From the NCBI RefSeq assembly GCF_000002865.3, contig NW_001865071.1, forward strand, positions 16,180 to 80,179: DNA of 64,000 nt. Reading direction: 5' to 3'. The DNA is from Monosiga brevicollis MX1 (lineage: Eukaryota; Opisthokonta; Choanoflagellata; Craspedida; Salpingoecidae). The position numbers and the translations under genes were made by a program. The notes beneath the pieces were generated by a model, which had not been told where the DNA came from, did not search any database, and saw only the letters and a program-made list of their open reading frames with translations. Below are positions 10,967 through 25,547 of the stretch, in pieces; position 1 is the stretch's first letter; each line of letters opens with the position of its first letter.

Positions 10967-13900
10967 ATGGAGGATACAAAAGCCTTGGAGGCAGCTCTTG
11001 AGCCCGAAGGCGTGATCGATACCGATGAGAACATGCAGCAACGGTACCGTAGCCAGCGCACTCGCAACCAACCTCAACGGAGGGCCCTCACTTGCTATCC
11101 ATCTTACCATACTGCCTCTTTTGCTTTGGTACAGATGCCTGGTCTTGAGCAAGCTCAACGAACTTGTGCAGGCCTGGGTCAAGAAAGCTAGCAAGGAAGA
11201 GGTCAATCATGTTTCTCGAACGCCAATACGACTGGCACTCGCACTCACCGTATCCCACCCTATGCCACCCTATCCCAGTACAATTTTGAAGAGGAGGCCG
11301 CCAATCAAGTGGATGCCCGCCTGTTCACCTTTGGCTCATACCGCCTTGGCGTACAAAGCCGCTGTGCGTTTCATTGGATTGCTTCTTCAAATGCCGCTTT
11401 TATTCCCCCTCCTCAGATGACATGTCTAGCATCCAATTGTTCCAAATGCAATTCTCACGCGATGGTTTGATGCCACGTCATGGCCCGCGGGCACTGTGGT
11501 TGTTGGTCTTGCAGCGGGTGATATTGATACGCTGTTGTGCTTTCCACATCATATTAAGCGCGAGAGTTTTTTTGGCACGTTTTATCAGCTGCTCAAGGAG
11601 ACGCCAGGCGTCACTGATTTACATGTACGTATAAATCTTGCCCTTTCTTGCCCTTGCTCTATTCAAAGATATGCTTTTGGCGCTGGCAGCATTAAATGCC
11701 GATGCACATGCTTGCCGCTTGTTTATAGGCGGCCGAAGGCGCTTTTGTACCTGTGATCAAACTGGCCATGGATGGCGTCGAGGTCTGGCCGTTGATAGTG
11801 ACACTTGGCTTCTCAGCTGTTCGGTCTCATATTGTTGTATTGGCACTACCAAACTTACTCGAATCATCGCCCATCATCATCAGCTTGATCTTTTGTTTGC
11901 GTCTCTGCCCGTGGATCGTCTCGAGCCCACCTTGTCCTTGCAAGACGTGGATCTGCTCAAAAAGATCCACGAAGACGAGATTATGCGAAGCATCAACGGT
12001 AGGGATGCATGACGCCCATGCATCCTTCAAAGGCCAGGGCCCCTGAATTCACTCCACAACACCCATTTCCGCCCCTCGACTTCTTCTCAGGCTGCCGAGT
12101 GGCAGATGCGGTGTTGGAGGTGATGCCAAGCAATCTTCAAACCTTTCGCACTGCCCTGCGTGCCGTCAAGTTATGGGCAAAACGTGAGTCTCCTTGGAAC
12201 CGGCTGTCTTTTGCAAGCTGTTCCCCATTTCATACAGACAATCTCACTCGATCGAACCAAACCGTTCGCACCTCAGGCCGTGGTGTTTACTCCAACGTCC
12301 ACGGCTACTTTGGTGGTATTCATTTGGTTATTCTCGTGACGCGCATCTGCCAGGTCTGTCGTCCCCACGCTTCTATATCCAGACATTTGTTTCCTTGTTG
12401 GCTGCTTTGGTGTTTTCTACGAACCTGCAAGCAACACGTGCGTGGTTGCGTTCGTTCTCAGAATACTGCTGATATGCTCTGCCCACACCTCGTGCACAGC
12501 TTTATCCCAACGCTGCCGCCTCGACAATCCTGTGCAAATTTTTCCGCGTGTACTCTGATTGGTATGGCTCAAACTGGATCAAACACGCGCGTGAGATTTG
12601 GCTCGCTCATGGGTAGGCAACCTCAACCTCACTTGATTTTGTGCAGGGAATGGATGAACTCGCCCATCAAAATCAAGGATGTGGATGACCTTCACCTGGG
12701 CAAACGGCAATGGGACCCTCGGTATGGGCGTCGCTTGCCCATCAACATGAAGCTGCCGGCCTTTGTGAGTCGGCCTTTTTTGGTGGAGCTGGGTACTCAC
12801 GTTGCTTGCCACGATTTTTCACATTTTAGGAGCAATCCGCGGGATCGATATGACTTGATGCCCATCATCACACCCGTCTACCCGCAACAGAATGCCGCCT
12901 TCAACGTGAACGAGTCGACACTACACCGCATTGTGACAGAGTTTTCTCGGGGCCATCGTGTGTGTCAAGACATCATGCGGGCCTCGAGCAATGTCCCATG
13001 GTCAGCCGTGTGGGAACCCATTCGCTTCTTCGACGAGTATCAGTATTTTGTCCGTGTGGTAGCCTCTGCTGCCACTGAGAGCGACCGCACGGAGTTTGAG
13101 GGCCTGGTCGAGTCCACAGTTCGCCATCTTGTTCTCAACCTACAGTACACGGATAACGTCGCCTACGCCATGGCTTACCCCAAGGTCCGTCGTCCCTCGG
13201 ACCTCGCGTTCACGAGCGAGATGTGCGCGCGTGCGTCGACCTGATTGTGCCTGGCCTCTGATCTGTGCGCATGCGCTTGCATCCTTGAGAACAGGCTTAT
13301 CATGAAGACCCTGTTGCCGACAAGGACGGCACGGAGGCGACAACCGGCCCGTGGCGCACGGCGTGGTACCTGGCGCTTGAGTTTGGTATCAAACAAGAGG
13401 GGCGCATCGAGCCTGCGCCTAGCAAGCTAGATCTGCAAGGACCGCTAGTGGCCTTTTACGGCCGCCTTCGGGATCGCACCGTGACCATGTCTAGGGTAGG
13501 GCTACCCCTCGCACCCGTTTTCGCTCGGGGTGGCATTGCCGTTTTTGTTTTTTTGTTTTTTGTTTTTTTGCCCCCCAACCCCCACCCCCCCCCCCCACCC
13601 CAAAAAAAAAAATGCTGGCTCACCTCATGGCGTGATCCCAACAATATCGCATCTGGCTGGAATCACAACAGTACGATGAGACGACAATGAACGTCGATGT
13701 ACAAGCCATGAAACAGTATGTTCTTTTCGGATCATGGGCCCATTGTCTGCGCCTTGGAACTGCCTTCACTCTTGTGCTTACTTGTCGCCTGTTTTTGGTG
13801 GATACAGGAGCAAGTTGCCGGGCTATCTCTATCCGGGTGGTGTCAACCCGCATCGCAAGGTTCGCCTGAGAAAACGCACGCCATTCGGGTGCCCTCGCTT

Positions 13901-14069
13901 CCTGTTTGACTCTAGTACCCATGCGCCACCCGCTCATCGCCTACATTTCTGTGACCGGCATGTGTACGGGGGCGTTGCTGTCTGGAACATGCAGAAGCGC
14001 TCGAAGAAGAATCAGAGTGGCGAAGACGATGCCACAGCTGCGGCCAAGCGTGCGGCACTAGCGCAATAG
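10967..14069 (+). CDS. PAP: poly(A) polymerase (PAPOLA/Pap1 family)
   Basis: Nuclear poly(A) polymerase adds the poly(A) tail to cleaved pre-mRNA. Early exons fit in phase: 10967-11043, 11135-11201, 11279-11363, 11515-11624, 11729-11782, 11884-11998 and 12091-12183. At least five follow. The spliced protein shows the nucleotidyltransferase core FTFGSYRLGVQS followed by SGDIDTLLC (two catalytic Asp) and the third Asp in VELDLLFASLPVDRLEP. INGCRVADAVLEVMPS, HLVILVTRICQLYPNA and the RNA-binding-like region RDRYDLMPIITPVYPQQNA follow. It ends after a basic stretch MQKRSKKNQSGED, a plausible nuclear localisation signal. ATG 10967 has good context and directly precedes the family's first conserved helix. 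Exons at 13200-13860 are the least certain; one intron carries long C and A tracts. Confidence 0.88.
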
Positions 14070-14165
14070 GCCAGTCATTTTGTTTACCAGGTAACACTCG
14101 AAGGGCCAGGACCTGTGCTCGCCCTCGATTTTGCCTTGTGTATGCGGGTTTTGACAGCAGGCATA

Positions 14166-14171
14166 AATAAA
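14166..14171 (+). terminator. possible polyadenylation signal
   Basis: AATAAA lies 97 bp after the poly(A) polymerase stop. It is consistent with a 3'-end signal, but a single hexamer is weak evidence. Confidence 0.35.
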
Positions 14172-14391
14172 CCAGTCTTCACTCTCGTTGCTCATCCCAT
14201 TGAGAAGAGATCACAAATTTCGAAATTGATTTGACAATGTGATTTGATTGAGCATCTGCCCCTTCACCTCAAACGCAAAGAAAAACTGCCTGCAAAACAG
14301 CGTCTCTGAACTGGGGGGCGACCTCTCGAGCGGCAGACTCGGAGTGCCAAGCAGGCAGAATGGACAGCCGCGAGCTAACATCCATACCATC

Positions 14392-17603
<3,212 letters not shown>

Positions 17604-17954
17604 GGCGCTGTTGCCTGTCTCTTCTTCACAACCGAGCACGATTCTTTGCAGCAGCCGTGACCCTTTGTACCCTCTACGCTGAGGCGCTGATCTCACACTC
17701 GAAAGCGGGTCGTGTAACGGTGTCTGCCGCAGCTCGACAGCTTTGTCGTCGTCAGTCCAATCCTACAGAGCGAGCGTGGCGCCCGGGCAAGAAGCAGACA
17801 CAGGTGTCATCCGTTAGGGTGCACAGGCGTCAGGCAAAGACAGACACACTGACGGCCACACACACACATATACAGAGAGAGGGATAGAGGGGCCAAGGAG
17901 TGAGTGGCGAGACCAAGACAGACAGCCAAGACTCTGCAAAAAATCAGACACCCC

Positions 17955-17956
<2 letters not shown>

Positions 17957-17992
<36 letters not shown>
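17957..17992. repeat. (CA)n microsatellite
   Basis: About 18 uninterrupted CA units are followed by GA-rich sequence. Confidence 0.9.
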
Positions 17993-17996
<4 letters not shown>

Positions 17997-18171
17997 AGAG
18001 AGTGTGTGTGTGCGCAGGCAGAGAGAGGGGGAGAGAGAGAGGAGCGACCCACCCCCCAAAAAAACTTACAATCAGAAAGACATCCAGTCAACACACACAC
18101 ACACACTCACAACGTGGGAAAAGTTGCGAAAGACATCAACAACAAAAGGAACTGGAGGGTAAAGCGAAACA

Positions 18172-18199
18172 ACACACACACACACACACACACACACAG
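18172..18199. repeat. (CA)n microsatellite
   Basis: About 14 CA units in the same spacer as the larger tract upstream. Confidence 0.9.
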
Positions 18200-19196
18200 A
18201 GGCGGGGGGGCCAGAAAGAAGCGAGGCGGTGAATGAATGAATGAATGTTGCGCTGATGGGCAGGGAGAGGGGAAGGGGTAGTCATGGTGGCCAGTGTCAG
18301 GCGAGGACGGGGCCTTTTGCTGTGCTCGGCCACAGCGCTGCCGTTTGTGCGCATAAACAGAGTGTGTGTGTGTTATTGAAACATGGAAGGCTCATCCACT
18401 CCATTAGCCCCCTTAAACGGATACGCTGGAAGCTTGCGAGCCGGCCAAGAAACCAGCTGTACCTGTTGCTGAATAGTCCTTTGACTGGCTGCTGGCAGTG
18501 GCTGTTGTCGCTGTCGGTCGGTGCAATGCCTGTCGCGCGCCCCGCTGCCGTTTCACGCAAATGAAATGAGAAAAAAAAAGTCTCACACACAGATGGCCGG
18601 CAGAGATGACGATACAAATTCAGAGATGGGAAAGCGCTCTCACGCGGATCTAACGATGATTCATTGCAGAATAAGAGAAAACGACATGGGCGTGGCTCCA
18701 TCGAGAGATACAGGCAAGATGAGTACTAAAAGATCGCACCTAGGCTTTCAGAGACACGGCCTGACTTGAAGACAAAGCATCACCAATATCCAAGGCAAAA
18801 GCAGAGGTTGGGTCAACGCGTCAACCCCCATCCATTGCGCAAACCACCAACACGCGGTTTGTTTGTGTTTTACGCTGCACACGAGCACGGGTTATACACA
18901 TACAGCTTCATAAGCTTGCCCCGGGCTTGACATAACCACACCCGAAACGTACGCACGGGTTGCGCTTGAGCCAATCCCAGAGCACAAGATGCGGTTCATC
19001 GAAATACTTTTATATTTGCCACCCAAACCAACCAGTGCCCTTGAAACGAATAGGTATAATACTTTTCCCCCAGATCACTTGAAAATGTGTTATGATCGGA
19101 TGAAGTATAATACATTTTGACGAGTTGGAAGGAAGTAAAATACTTTGATCTGATGATGCCGACCGTTACAAAGCGAGAGATTTGAAAAAACTGTTG

Positions 19197-19706
19197 ATGG
19201 CCGGCCGACGACGGCAAACGGAGGCAGCGCTTGTGGAGCGGGCCGTGGCGCGCTGGCAATGGCGCGTGGCCGTGGCGCGGGCGCGCCGGGAGTACGCACA
19301 GATATCTTTGGCCCTGGACGGGCTTGAACAAGCTGCTACGTCGCCAACACCCCGCGTCGCAACCCCACCGTCAGCAGAAGCTGCTCCCTCTGACGCGGCG
19401 TCCATCTCGCCGCCACCGACCATGAGCGGGCTTGACGTTGCATCTCATCAGCCGAATGAGCATGAGGACACGGCCGACCTGTCTCTGCTTTCTTTGTCCA
19501 CTTCTTCTTCCGCTGCCTCTTCCTTGAGCAACACGCACACCACCGCTGCCTTGTACAAACCAACGAGCGCCACAACCGTGGACATGCCCTGGGCCCGCGC
19601 CGACCTTGAGCGCCTCCAGCAGGATCTCATCCTCGACCTACGCCAGCTCGCCTCGCGCATTCACAACCGTCGTGCCCTCCTCCAGACTACCCCTTTCCCT
19701 GCCTAG
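19197..19706 (+). CDS. small hypothetical protein, 169 aa
   Basis: This single open frame starts at the ATG of MAGRRRQTEAALVERAVARW and ends in HNRRALLQTTPFPA. Residues 1-40 are Arg/Ala-rich and helical, 45-125 are Ser/Thr/Ala/Pro-rich and likely disordered, and the last 35 (WARADLERLQQDLILDLRQL) form a second amphipathic helix. I recognise no family. A helix, linker, helix pattern with no frame break supports a real gene, but the region is GC-rich, where chance frames are long. Confidence 0.45.
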   Translation: MAGRRRQTEAALVERAVARWQWRVAVARARREYAQISLALDGLEQAATSPTPRVATPPSAEAAPSDAASISPPPTMSGLDVASHQPNEHEDTADLSLLSLSTSSSAASSLSNTHTTAALYKPTSATTVDMPWARADLERLQQDLILDLRQLASRIHNRRALLQTTPFPA

Positions 19707-20364
19707 ACGTCTCTTTCTCGCAGGCTGGCCACCGGCGTGCTCCGATCGTGGCCATTCTGCCTCTCGCGTCGACACCCGGCACACCCTGCACACCCTGCTG
19801 TCTCTGCAGCCACGATATGCTCTTCACCCACCTGTCCTGTCCTGACGCTGCGCGTCTCTCTTTTGTATCAATTTCGAGTCAACCTTCATGATAATCCTCC
19901 TCTGTCTCTTCCGCGCCACATTCAACCTTGACCGTTGTTCAGGGAGGCTTCAAGAGTGCAATTGGCTTAGCCTTTGGCTCTAATTCTCAGCAATGGAGAA
20001 ATCACAACGCAAACTCTACAAACGAGACCGCGCTGGAATTTAGATACAATGTTGGTTGTCAGTTTGACTTCAAAACACAACGACACCAAAATCAAGGTGG
20101 ACAACACAAGTCAGTGCAGGAAGGGCACCAGACCTCACATGGGCCTGCCTCCAACCCACACGAGAATGACAAATAAGCCTGAAACGAGCGCAGCAGAGCC
20201 AAAGAGCAAGATTAAACCGCGGCTGTCAGGCTGCTTTCTGAATAACACAAAGCTGACGCATGGACACAGGATACATGTGGACATTTCTATAAACTCGGAA
20301 AGGGTCGCAAGACCGGGGCGTGGCCCGGGCCGATGCAATCGGAGCATGCTCATGAGTACGCTCC
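19707..20364. other. intergenic spacer between convergent genes
   Basis: The spacer probably holds the 3' UTRs of the small orphan (+) and the LamG/mucin gene (-). No coding or structural feature is visible. Confidence 0.5.
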
Positions 20365-23300
20365 TTAGGCTATCGAGACCCGCTCGTACTGCATCGACTG
20401 GCGATAGCTGCCCAGGGGTGCCTCAGATCCATAAATACCAACGGCTAGCTCATCATCGATAATCTCCTGCTGATGTGCTGCCTCATCCACCTCGTAGCTG
20501 CCGCGCTCCGAGGTGTACTTGCGGTAAAAGAAGGCGCTGCCCACCAAAGCAACGACCACAACCGCACCCACCACGCCAGCAATCACGCCAGCGTTGTTGT
20601 TGCCCGAGCCCGAGCCCGCAGACTGAATCTCCTCACCACCTTCCGGTGTCGCGGTCGGACCTGCGTTGTCAATGGGATCGCTGGTGGCCAACGGCTTGGC
20701 AAGCACCAAAGTTTCGCTGCCAACCACAATCGGAATGGCCGAGTTTGACGCCACCGTCTCGTCAACCGATGCAATCTTCTCCGCACCGCCCTGCAGGGTC
20801 ACCACCACGCTACCGCGCGAAAAGACAATGACAATGCCAGTCAGATCAACGCCACGCTGTGCAAAGCCAGCCCTGATGCTGGCACGCAGCTCATCAGGAG
20901 TGACTCGAGAGAACAGTTCATCAAAATCTGTCTGAATGACGAAGGATGTCGAGCGCTGCGTCGTGCTGGTGCTGGTCGTGCTCGAGGACGTGGTCGTGCT
21001 GCGTGAGGAAGAGGTTGTGGTCGTGGTCGTTGAGCTGCTTGTTGACGTGGTGGTCGGGGCGCTCGAAGAAGATGCTGTTGTTGTCGTGCTAGCAGACGAT
21101 GACGAGGGTGTTGTCAGGACACCAGAGCCACTCTCTTCCGGCTCGGCCGTGGTAATAATGGTCGAGGCCACGGTGCTCTCCTCAACACCCGAGTAGGGCT
21201 CTTCGGTCGTGGGCTCTTCCGTGGGCTCCTCCGTGGGCTCCTCCGTGAGTTCCTCATCACCCGACTCCGGCTCCTCGGTGGGCTCCTCGGTGGGCTCCTC
21301 GGTCAATTCTTCATCGCCAGACTCTGGCTCCTCGGTAGGTGCCTCAGTAGGCTCCTCTGTGGGCTCCTCTGTGAGTTCCTCATCACCCGACTCCGGCTCC
21401 TCGGTGGGCTCCTCGGTGGGCTCCTCGGTCAATTCTTCATCGCCAGACTCTGGCTCCTCGGTGGGTGCCTCAGTAGGCTCCTCCGTGGGCTCCTCCGTCA
21501 GCTCCTCGTCGCCCGACTCCGGCTCCTCGGTAGCAGCTTCGGTAGGCTCCTCGGTGAGCTCCTCGTCACCCGACTCGGGTTCGTCGGTGAGCTCCTCCGT
21601 GGGCTCCTCCGTCAGCTCCTCGTCGCCCGACTCCGGCTCCTCGGTAGCAGCTTCGGTAGGCTCCTCGGTGAGCTCCTCGTCACCCGACTCGGGTTCGTCG
21701 GTGAGCTCCTCCGTGGGCTCCTCCGTCAGCTCCTCGTCGCCCGATTCGGGTTCTTCCGTAGCAGCTTCCGTGGGCTCCTCCGTCAGCTCCTCGTCGCCCG
21801 ATTCGGGCTCTTCCGTGAGCTCCTCGGTGGTCGCGGGAGCCTGAGTCGTCGATGTAAAGGGCACGTCATCGCCCGAACCTGAGGCGTCCTCGCCTGTTGT
21901 GGTAGGCACAACCGTGGATGCAATGCCCGACCCAGCCTCGTCCGTTGTGCTTTCCCACTGCTCAGTGCTAATGTCGACCGTGGTCGGCAGGGTAGTGGTA
22001 GGAGCCATGGTGCTTGGCTCGCCTTTGGTAGTCGTCAAAGTATCGTCACCAGAGCCAGGATCATTTGTGAGCACGTCGGTGCCGGTGGTCGACAAAGGTG
22101 CTGCAGTCGTCCAGGTGGAATCACCAGAACTCTGCTCATCCTCAGTTGTCGGCTGCTCCTCGGTTGTCGTCGGAAGCGCGGTCGTGAGCGTCCCTTCTCC
22201 CGAGCCAGCGGGCTCTCGAGTCGTGGCTAGATCCTCGGTCACGGTTGACACGCCAGGGGCTGTTGTCGTCATGGCCTCTGATCCAGAGCCCTCTTCGGTC
22301 GTGCTTGTCGGGGCCATAGTCAGAGTGACCTCACCCGAGCCAGCATCATCGGTAGTCACCGCCGGGGTGGCTGTGGTTGTGAGCGGGCCAGAGCTCGTCT
22401 GTGCGGCAGTAGATGTTGTAACAGGGATTGTGGCTGTGGTGGTCACGGTAGTAGTCGTGGTTGTTGACGGTGGTAGCGTGGAGATGTGTGGTGTGGTGGT
22501 CGTGGTTGTGGTCGTGGTGGTCGTGGTTGTGGTCATCGTCGTCGTCGTCGGCGTGGTTGTCGTGGTCGGTGTTGTTGTCGTTGTTGTCGTTGTTGTCGTC
22601 GTGGTCGTGGGCAAAGGACGAACCAAGCGCGCATCATCGGCTGCCACAACGACAGCATCCCTATCAAGACGAGACACAGGAGATGGATGAGTGTCACGAG
22701 TCGACTTGAGCCAATCCAAATCAGTGAAAAGGGGCGAGAGCCGCCTCCCCGAAAAAAAAAACCCCGGTTTTCAACCAAAAACAAAAGCAGGGCTACTCAC
22801 ACAAAGCGGGCATCCTTGGCTTGAAGGGCTGCTGCCAACAAAAGATTGCGGTTGTTGAGACGAACACTTTGCAACAGTCCAACAAAAGGCTCTGTGTTCA
22901 GGGCATAGTAGGGATTATCGTTGCCAATGTGGATGGCATCCCCAGCTTGCAGATCGAGCGTGGTAAAGGCAGGATCGGTGGCAAACTCAAAGCGGGTGTT
23001 GTCCACCTCGAGAATGTGCTGGTTAGCGAGACGAATGTAGGTGAGCTCATGCCACTGGTCATCGTTGACGAGGACATCAGTGGGGATGGTGGTGACACCG
23101 GCGCCGAGGTTGACACGGAAGCGGAGCGCGCCGTTCAAAATGTCCACACGCAGCAGGTCCAGGTGAAGATCGCGCGCCTCAACGACCGAGAACACAACGC
23201 CATGGTTGCTGGCCGTGCGAAGCGCCAAGCTCAGCTCCGTGGTCGCCGCGCTCAAGGGGACGGGCAAGTCGGCCGTGACGCGCACGGTCGAGAGGCCAAC

Positions 23301-24167
23301 AAAGTTGACTCCCGGGGCAGCTGCAGGGAGGAAGGGCGAGCAGATACCAAAGTCCATGAGAGGCGAAGCGTGTGCATCATGTCTGATGCCTTTCTGTGTT
23401 TCTGTATTGTGAGAATGGGGTACGACAGAGGTGATACATGAGAAGATTGGCCACAAACCTCGAGAGCAAAAGGTCCCCGTGTACTCGGGCCGGCAGGTGC
23501 AGAGAGTGCCCATCCAAGTATCGTCACAGGCGATGGCGCGCTGGCCCATGTCAGCCGGCAGGGCGGGTAGTTGGCAGGTGGTGGTGTCGAGGCCGTAACT
23601 TTCGGTGACTTCGTTCAGGAGCAGGTCGTGGCCATCGACGGCAAGGGCGTCAAGGCAGCCAATGAAACCGTGTGTGGAAGTGACCATGGCAAGGCCCGTA
23701 TCAAGTACCGGAAAACCACCAATTAGTAGCCCCGAGCTGAGATCGAGGTGGCGGTTGCCGGTGGGCATGGCCACAAGCTCGGTGGCACCGTTCCAGTTGG
23801 CTTCAAAGAGCACGCGGCCATCGGGAAGGTAGATGGTGCGAACGATCAGGGAGCGACTTGAGCCGTCCAGGTCAGCAGGGCTGAGCGCAAAGGCGGCCTG
23901 GCCCTCACCGGAACCCACTTCGAGGCGCACGAGCAAGTGACCGTCGACAAGCTCAGCGGAGATGAAATCCTTGTACTCATGGTGGTGGGCCACAAAGACG
24001 AGGCCCTGATCGTGTGCCAGGCGAAGGTTCACCTCGATTGTGGTGCCATTGCGCGCTGGACTGAGGGGGCTTTGCATGAAGCTCTCACCAGAAAAGCGGG
24101 AGAGAAATGCTGAGGCCGAGCTAGCCAGGGCCAAGACCGCCAGCACAGGCCAGAGACGGCCGGCCAT
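20365..24167 (-). CDS. type I membrane protein: LamG-EGF-LamG, mucin stalk, SEA-like domain, Tyr-rich tail
   Basis: Three exons (24167-23459, 23320-22801, 22660-20365) total 3,525 nt, giving 1,174 aa in phase. The signal peptide is MAGRLWPVLAVLALASSASA. A first laminin-G-like sandwich is followed by an EGF-like unit (ACDDTWMGTLCTC..YTGTFC) and a second LamG (NDDQWHELTYIRLANQHILE). From about residue 415 there is a polythreonine mucin-like region, then 19-residue acidic repeats (EEPTEAATEEPESGDEELT). A globular segment (FDELFSRVTPDELRASIRAG) that could be SEA-like precedes the single TM (AGVIAGVVGAVVVVALVGSAFF). The 53-residue cytoplasmic tail has seven tyrosines. It is likely a cell-surface adhesion or matrix receptor; the architecture recalls neurexin/agrin modules but I assign no orthologue. 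The poly-Thr and repeat tracts make assembly length uncertain. Confidence 0.85.
21203..21830 (-). repeat. in-frame acidic 57-bp (19-aa) tandem repeats
   Basis: About eleven related copies of a Glu/Pro/Thr/Ser unit centred on PESGDEELTEEPTE, some with AAT, some with ELT and some with APT variants. Blocks alternate in a higher-order order, which points to expansion by unequal exchange. They lie inside the stalk of the LamG/mucin protein. Confidence 0.85.
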
Positions 24168-24445
24168 TGTCAGGATGGTCGGTTGGTCGTGTAGGTGCGT
24201 TGATCTGCGTTGAGGCAATCCAAGTCAGCCGCAAAGGTCTGCTTGGGCGTACGCGCTCGGGCCAAAGAACTATGGAAGCTAGCCAAGACGCGTCAAATAC
24301 GGCAGTCAAGAGACCAGGCGTCCACTGTCAAGGAAATGTGGGCAGGGCGCAAAAGGGCAGTGTGACCACTCGGGGGGATCACGTCGAGGTGCTGACGAAC
24401 AAGTGGATCACGGAACAAGAGTAGCCGGCTTTGAGATGGCAGCGC
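24168..24445. other. probable promoter region of LamG/mucin gene
   Basis: Under 300 bp lie between the ATG of the LamG/mucin gene and the presumed stop of the gap-spanning gene, both on the minus strand. No distinct element is visible. Confidence 0.35.
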
Positions 24446-24663
24446 TCAGGGCTCAACGTTGCGAGTAAAGTACTCGGTTCGTTCTTGCTTGAGCGCCCAC
24501 AACAAGAAGTGCGGCGCGATGGTGGATGGCGGATGGCGATGCGAAAGCACGCGAGCGAATGCCAGGCGCAGTGCGCGTTGCTCGGTCAGCTCGCTGGAGA
24601 AATTTGCGCTGATGAGCGCCAGAATCAAAAATCAAGGAAGCACGCCGCAAAGCGGAAGAGCAG

Positions 24664-24694
<31 letters not shown>

Positions 24695-25238
24695 ACTTTT
24701 TTTTAAAAAAAAAAAANNNNNNNNNNNNNNNNNNNNNNNNNNNNNNNNNNNNNNNNNNNNNNNNNNNNNNNNNNNNNNNNNNNNNNNNNNNNNNNNNNNN
24801 NNNNNNNNNNNNNNNNNNNNNNNNNNNNNNNNNNNNNNNNNNNNNNNNNNNNNNNNNNNNNNNNNNNNNNNNNNNNNNNNNNNNNNNNNNNNNNNNNNNN
24901 NNNNNNNNNNNNNNNNNNNNNNNNNNNNNNNNNNNNNNNNNNNNNNNNNNNNNNNNNNNNNNNNNNNNNNNNNNNNNNNNNNNNNNNNNNNNNNNNNNNN
25001 NNNNNNNNNNNNNNNNNNNNNNNNNNNNNNNNNNNNNNNNNNNNNNNNNNNNNNNNNNNNNNNNNNNNNNNNNNNNNNNNNNNNNNNNNNNNNNNNNNNN
25101 NNNNNNNNNNNNNNNNNNNNNNNNNNNNNNNNNNNNNNNNNNNNNNNNNNNNNNNNNNNNNNGCGCACCCCCACCGAGGCCGATAGCGGACATCTTTCCT
25201 CGACCATCGACGTGTTGGGGAATGTTCATTGTGTACAT
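24446..25238 (-). CDS. gene interrupted by assembly gap (uncharacterised)
   Basis: Right of the gap, ATG 25238 opens MYTMNIPQHVDGRGKM, then SAIGLGGGA up to the gap edge. Left of the gap one minus frame reads like a C terminus (LISANFSSELTEQRALRLAF ... TEYFTRNVEP, stop at 24446). Whether the two ends belong to one protein cannot be decided, since 446 N and a poly-G/poly-T junk edge separate them. The intervening frame is unknown and I recognise no family. Confidence 0.3.
24663..24692. repeat. poly-G tract at gap edge
   Basis: Thirty consecutive G are followed by T and A runs that abut the N block. This looks like low-quality read ends rather than genomic sequence. Confidence 0.8.
24717..25162. 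other. assembly gap (446 N)
   Basis: Run of N; the true length is unknown. Confidence 1.
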
Positions 25239-25547
25239 TGTGCATCGCGCGCGCGTCGCAGGGAAACCAGGACGAACGGCACGCCTATCCCAAGTATGCG
25301 GCAGCGGAACATGACTCCGTCCGCTTCCCGGTGATGGTCCGGTTCGCGACATTTGTCAGCCGTCTGACAATAATCGCGAATTCTCTTTATCTGACAAATA
25401 TGTCTGACATTTCGCTGATCTTTTTTCTGATTTTCAATTTCCAACCTTTGAACAACCAAAAAAAAAAAAGTAGGGGGATGATGCGAATGCACGCACAGCG
25501 TGCGCTCCGGAGGGAGGGGGCGGCGCCGGCTTGGGGCGGTCGGGGAG
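25239..25547. other. spacer with three TCTGACA motifs
   Basis: The spacer lies between the stop of the ceramide kinase gene and the ATG of the gap-spanning gene, both minus. Three copies of TCTGACA occur at 25363, 25390 and 25403, about 125-170 bp upstream of that ATG. They might be regulatory. An A tract follows at about 25459-25470. Confidence 0.35.

Larger units (their letters stand above)
17604..19196. other. simple-repeat-rich intergenic spacer
   Basis: The stretch is rich in CA, GA and AC microsatellites, with no supported coding region. The right part (18240-19180) has no repeat and no recognisable gene. About 19020-19150 is relatively AT-rich and may hold the promoter of the small ORF that follows. 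Confidence 0.5.

Noticed and set aside
12009-13244. Single 411-codon exon within poly(A) polymerase
   Set aside because: It reads through several introns in frame; splicing the GT-AG introns gives a better family match.
21209-21844. Repetitive Gly/Ser/Val frame on the plus strand
   Set aside because: It is the reverse complement of the acidic stalk repeats of the LamG/mucin gene and has no start context or splice support.
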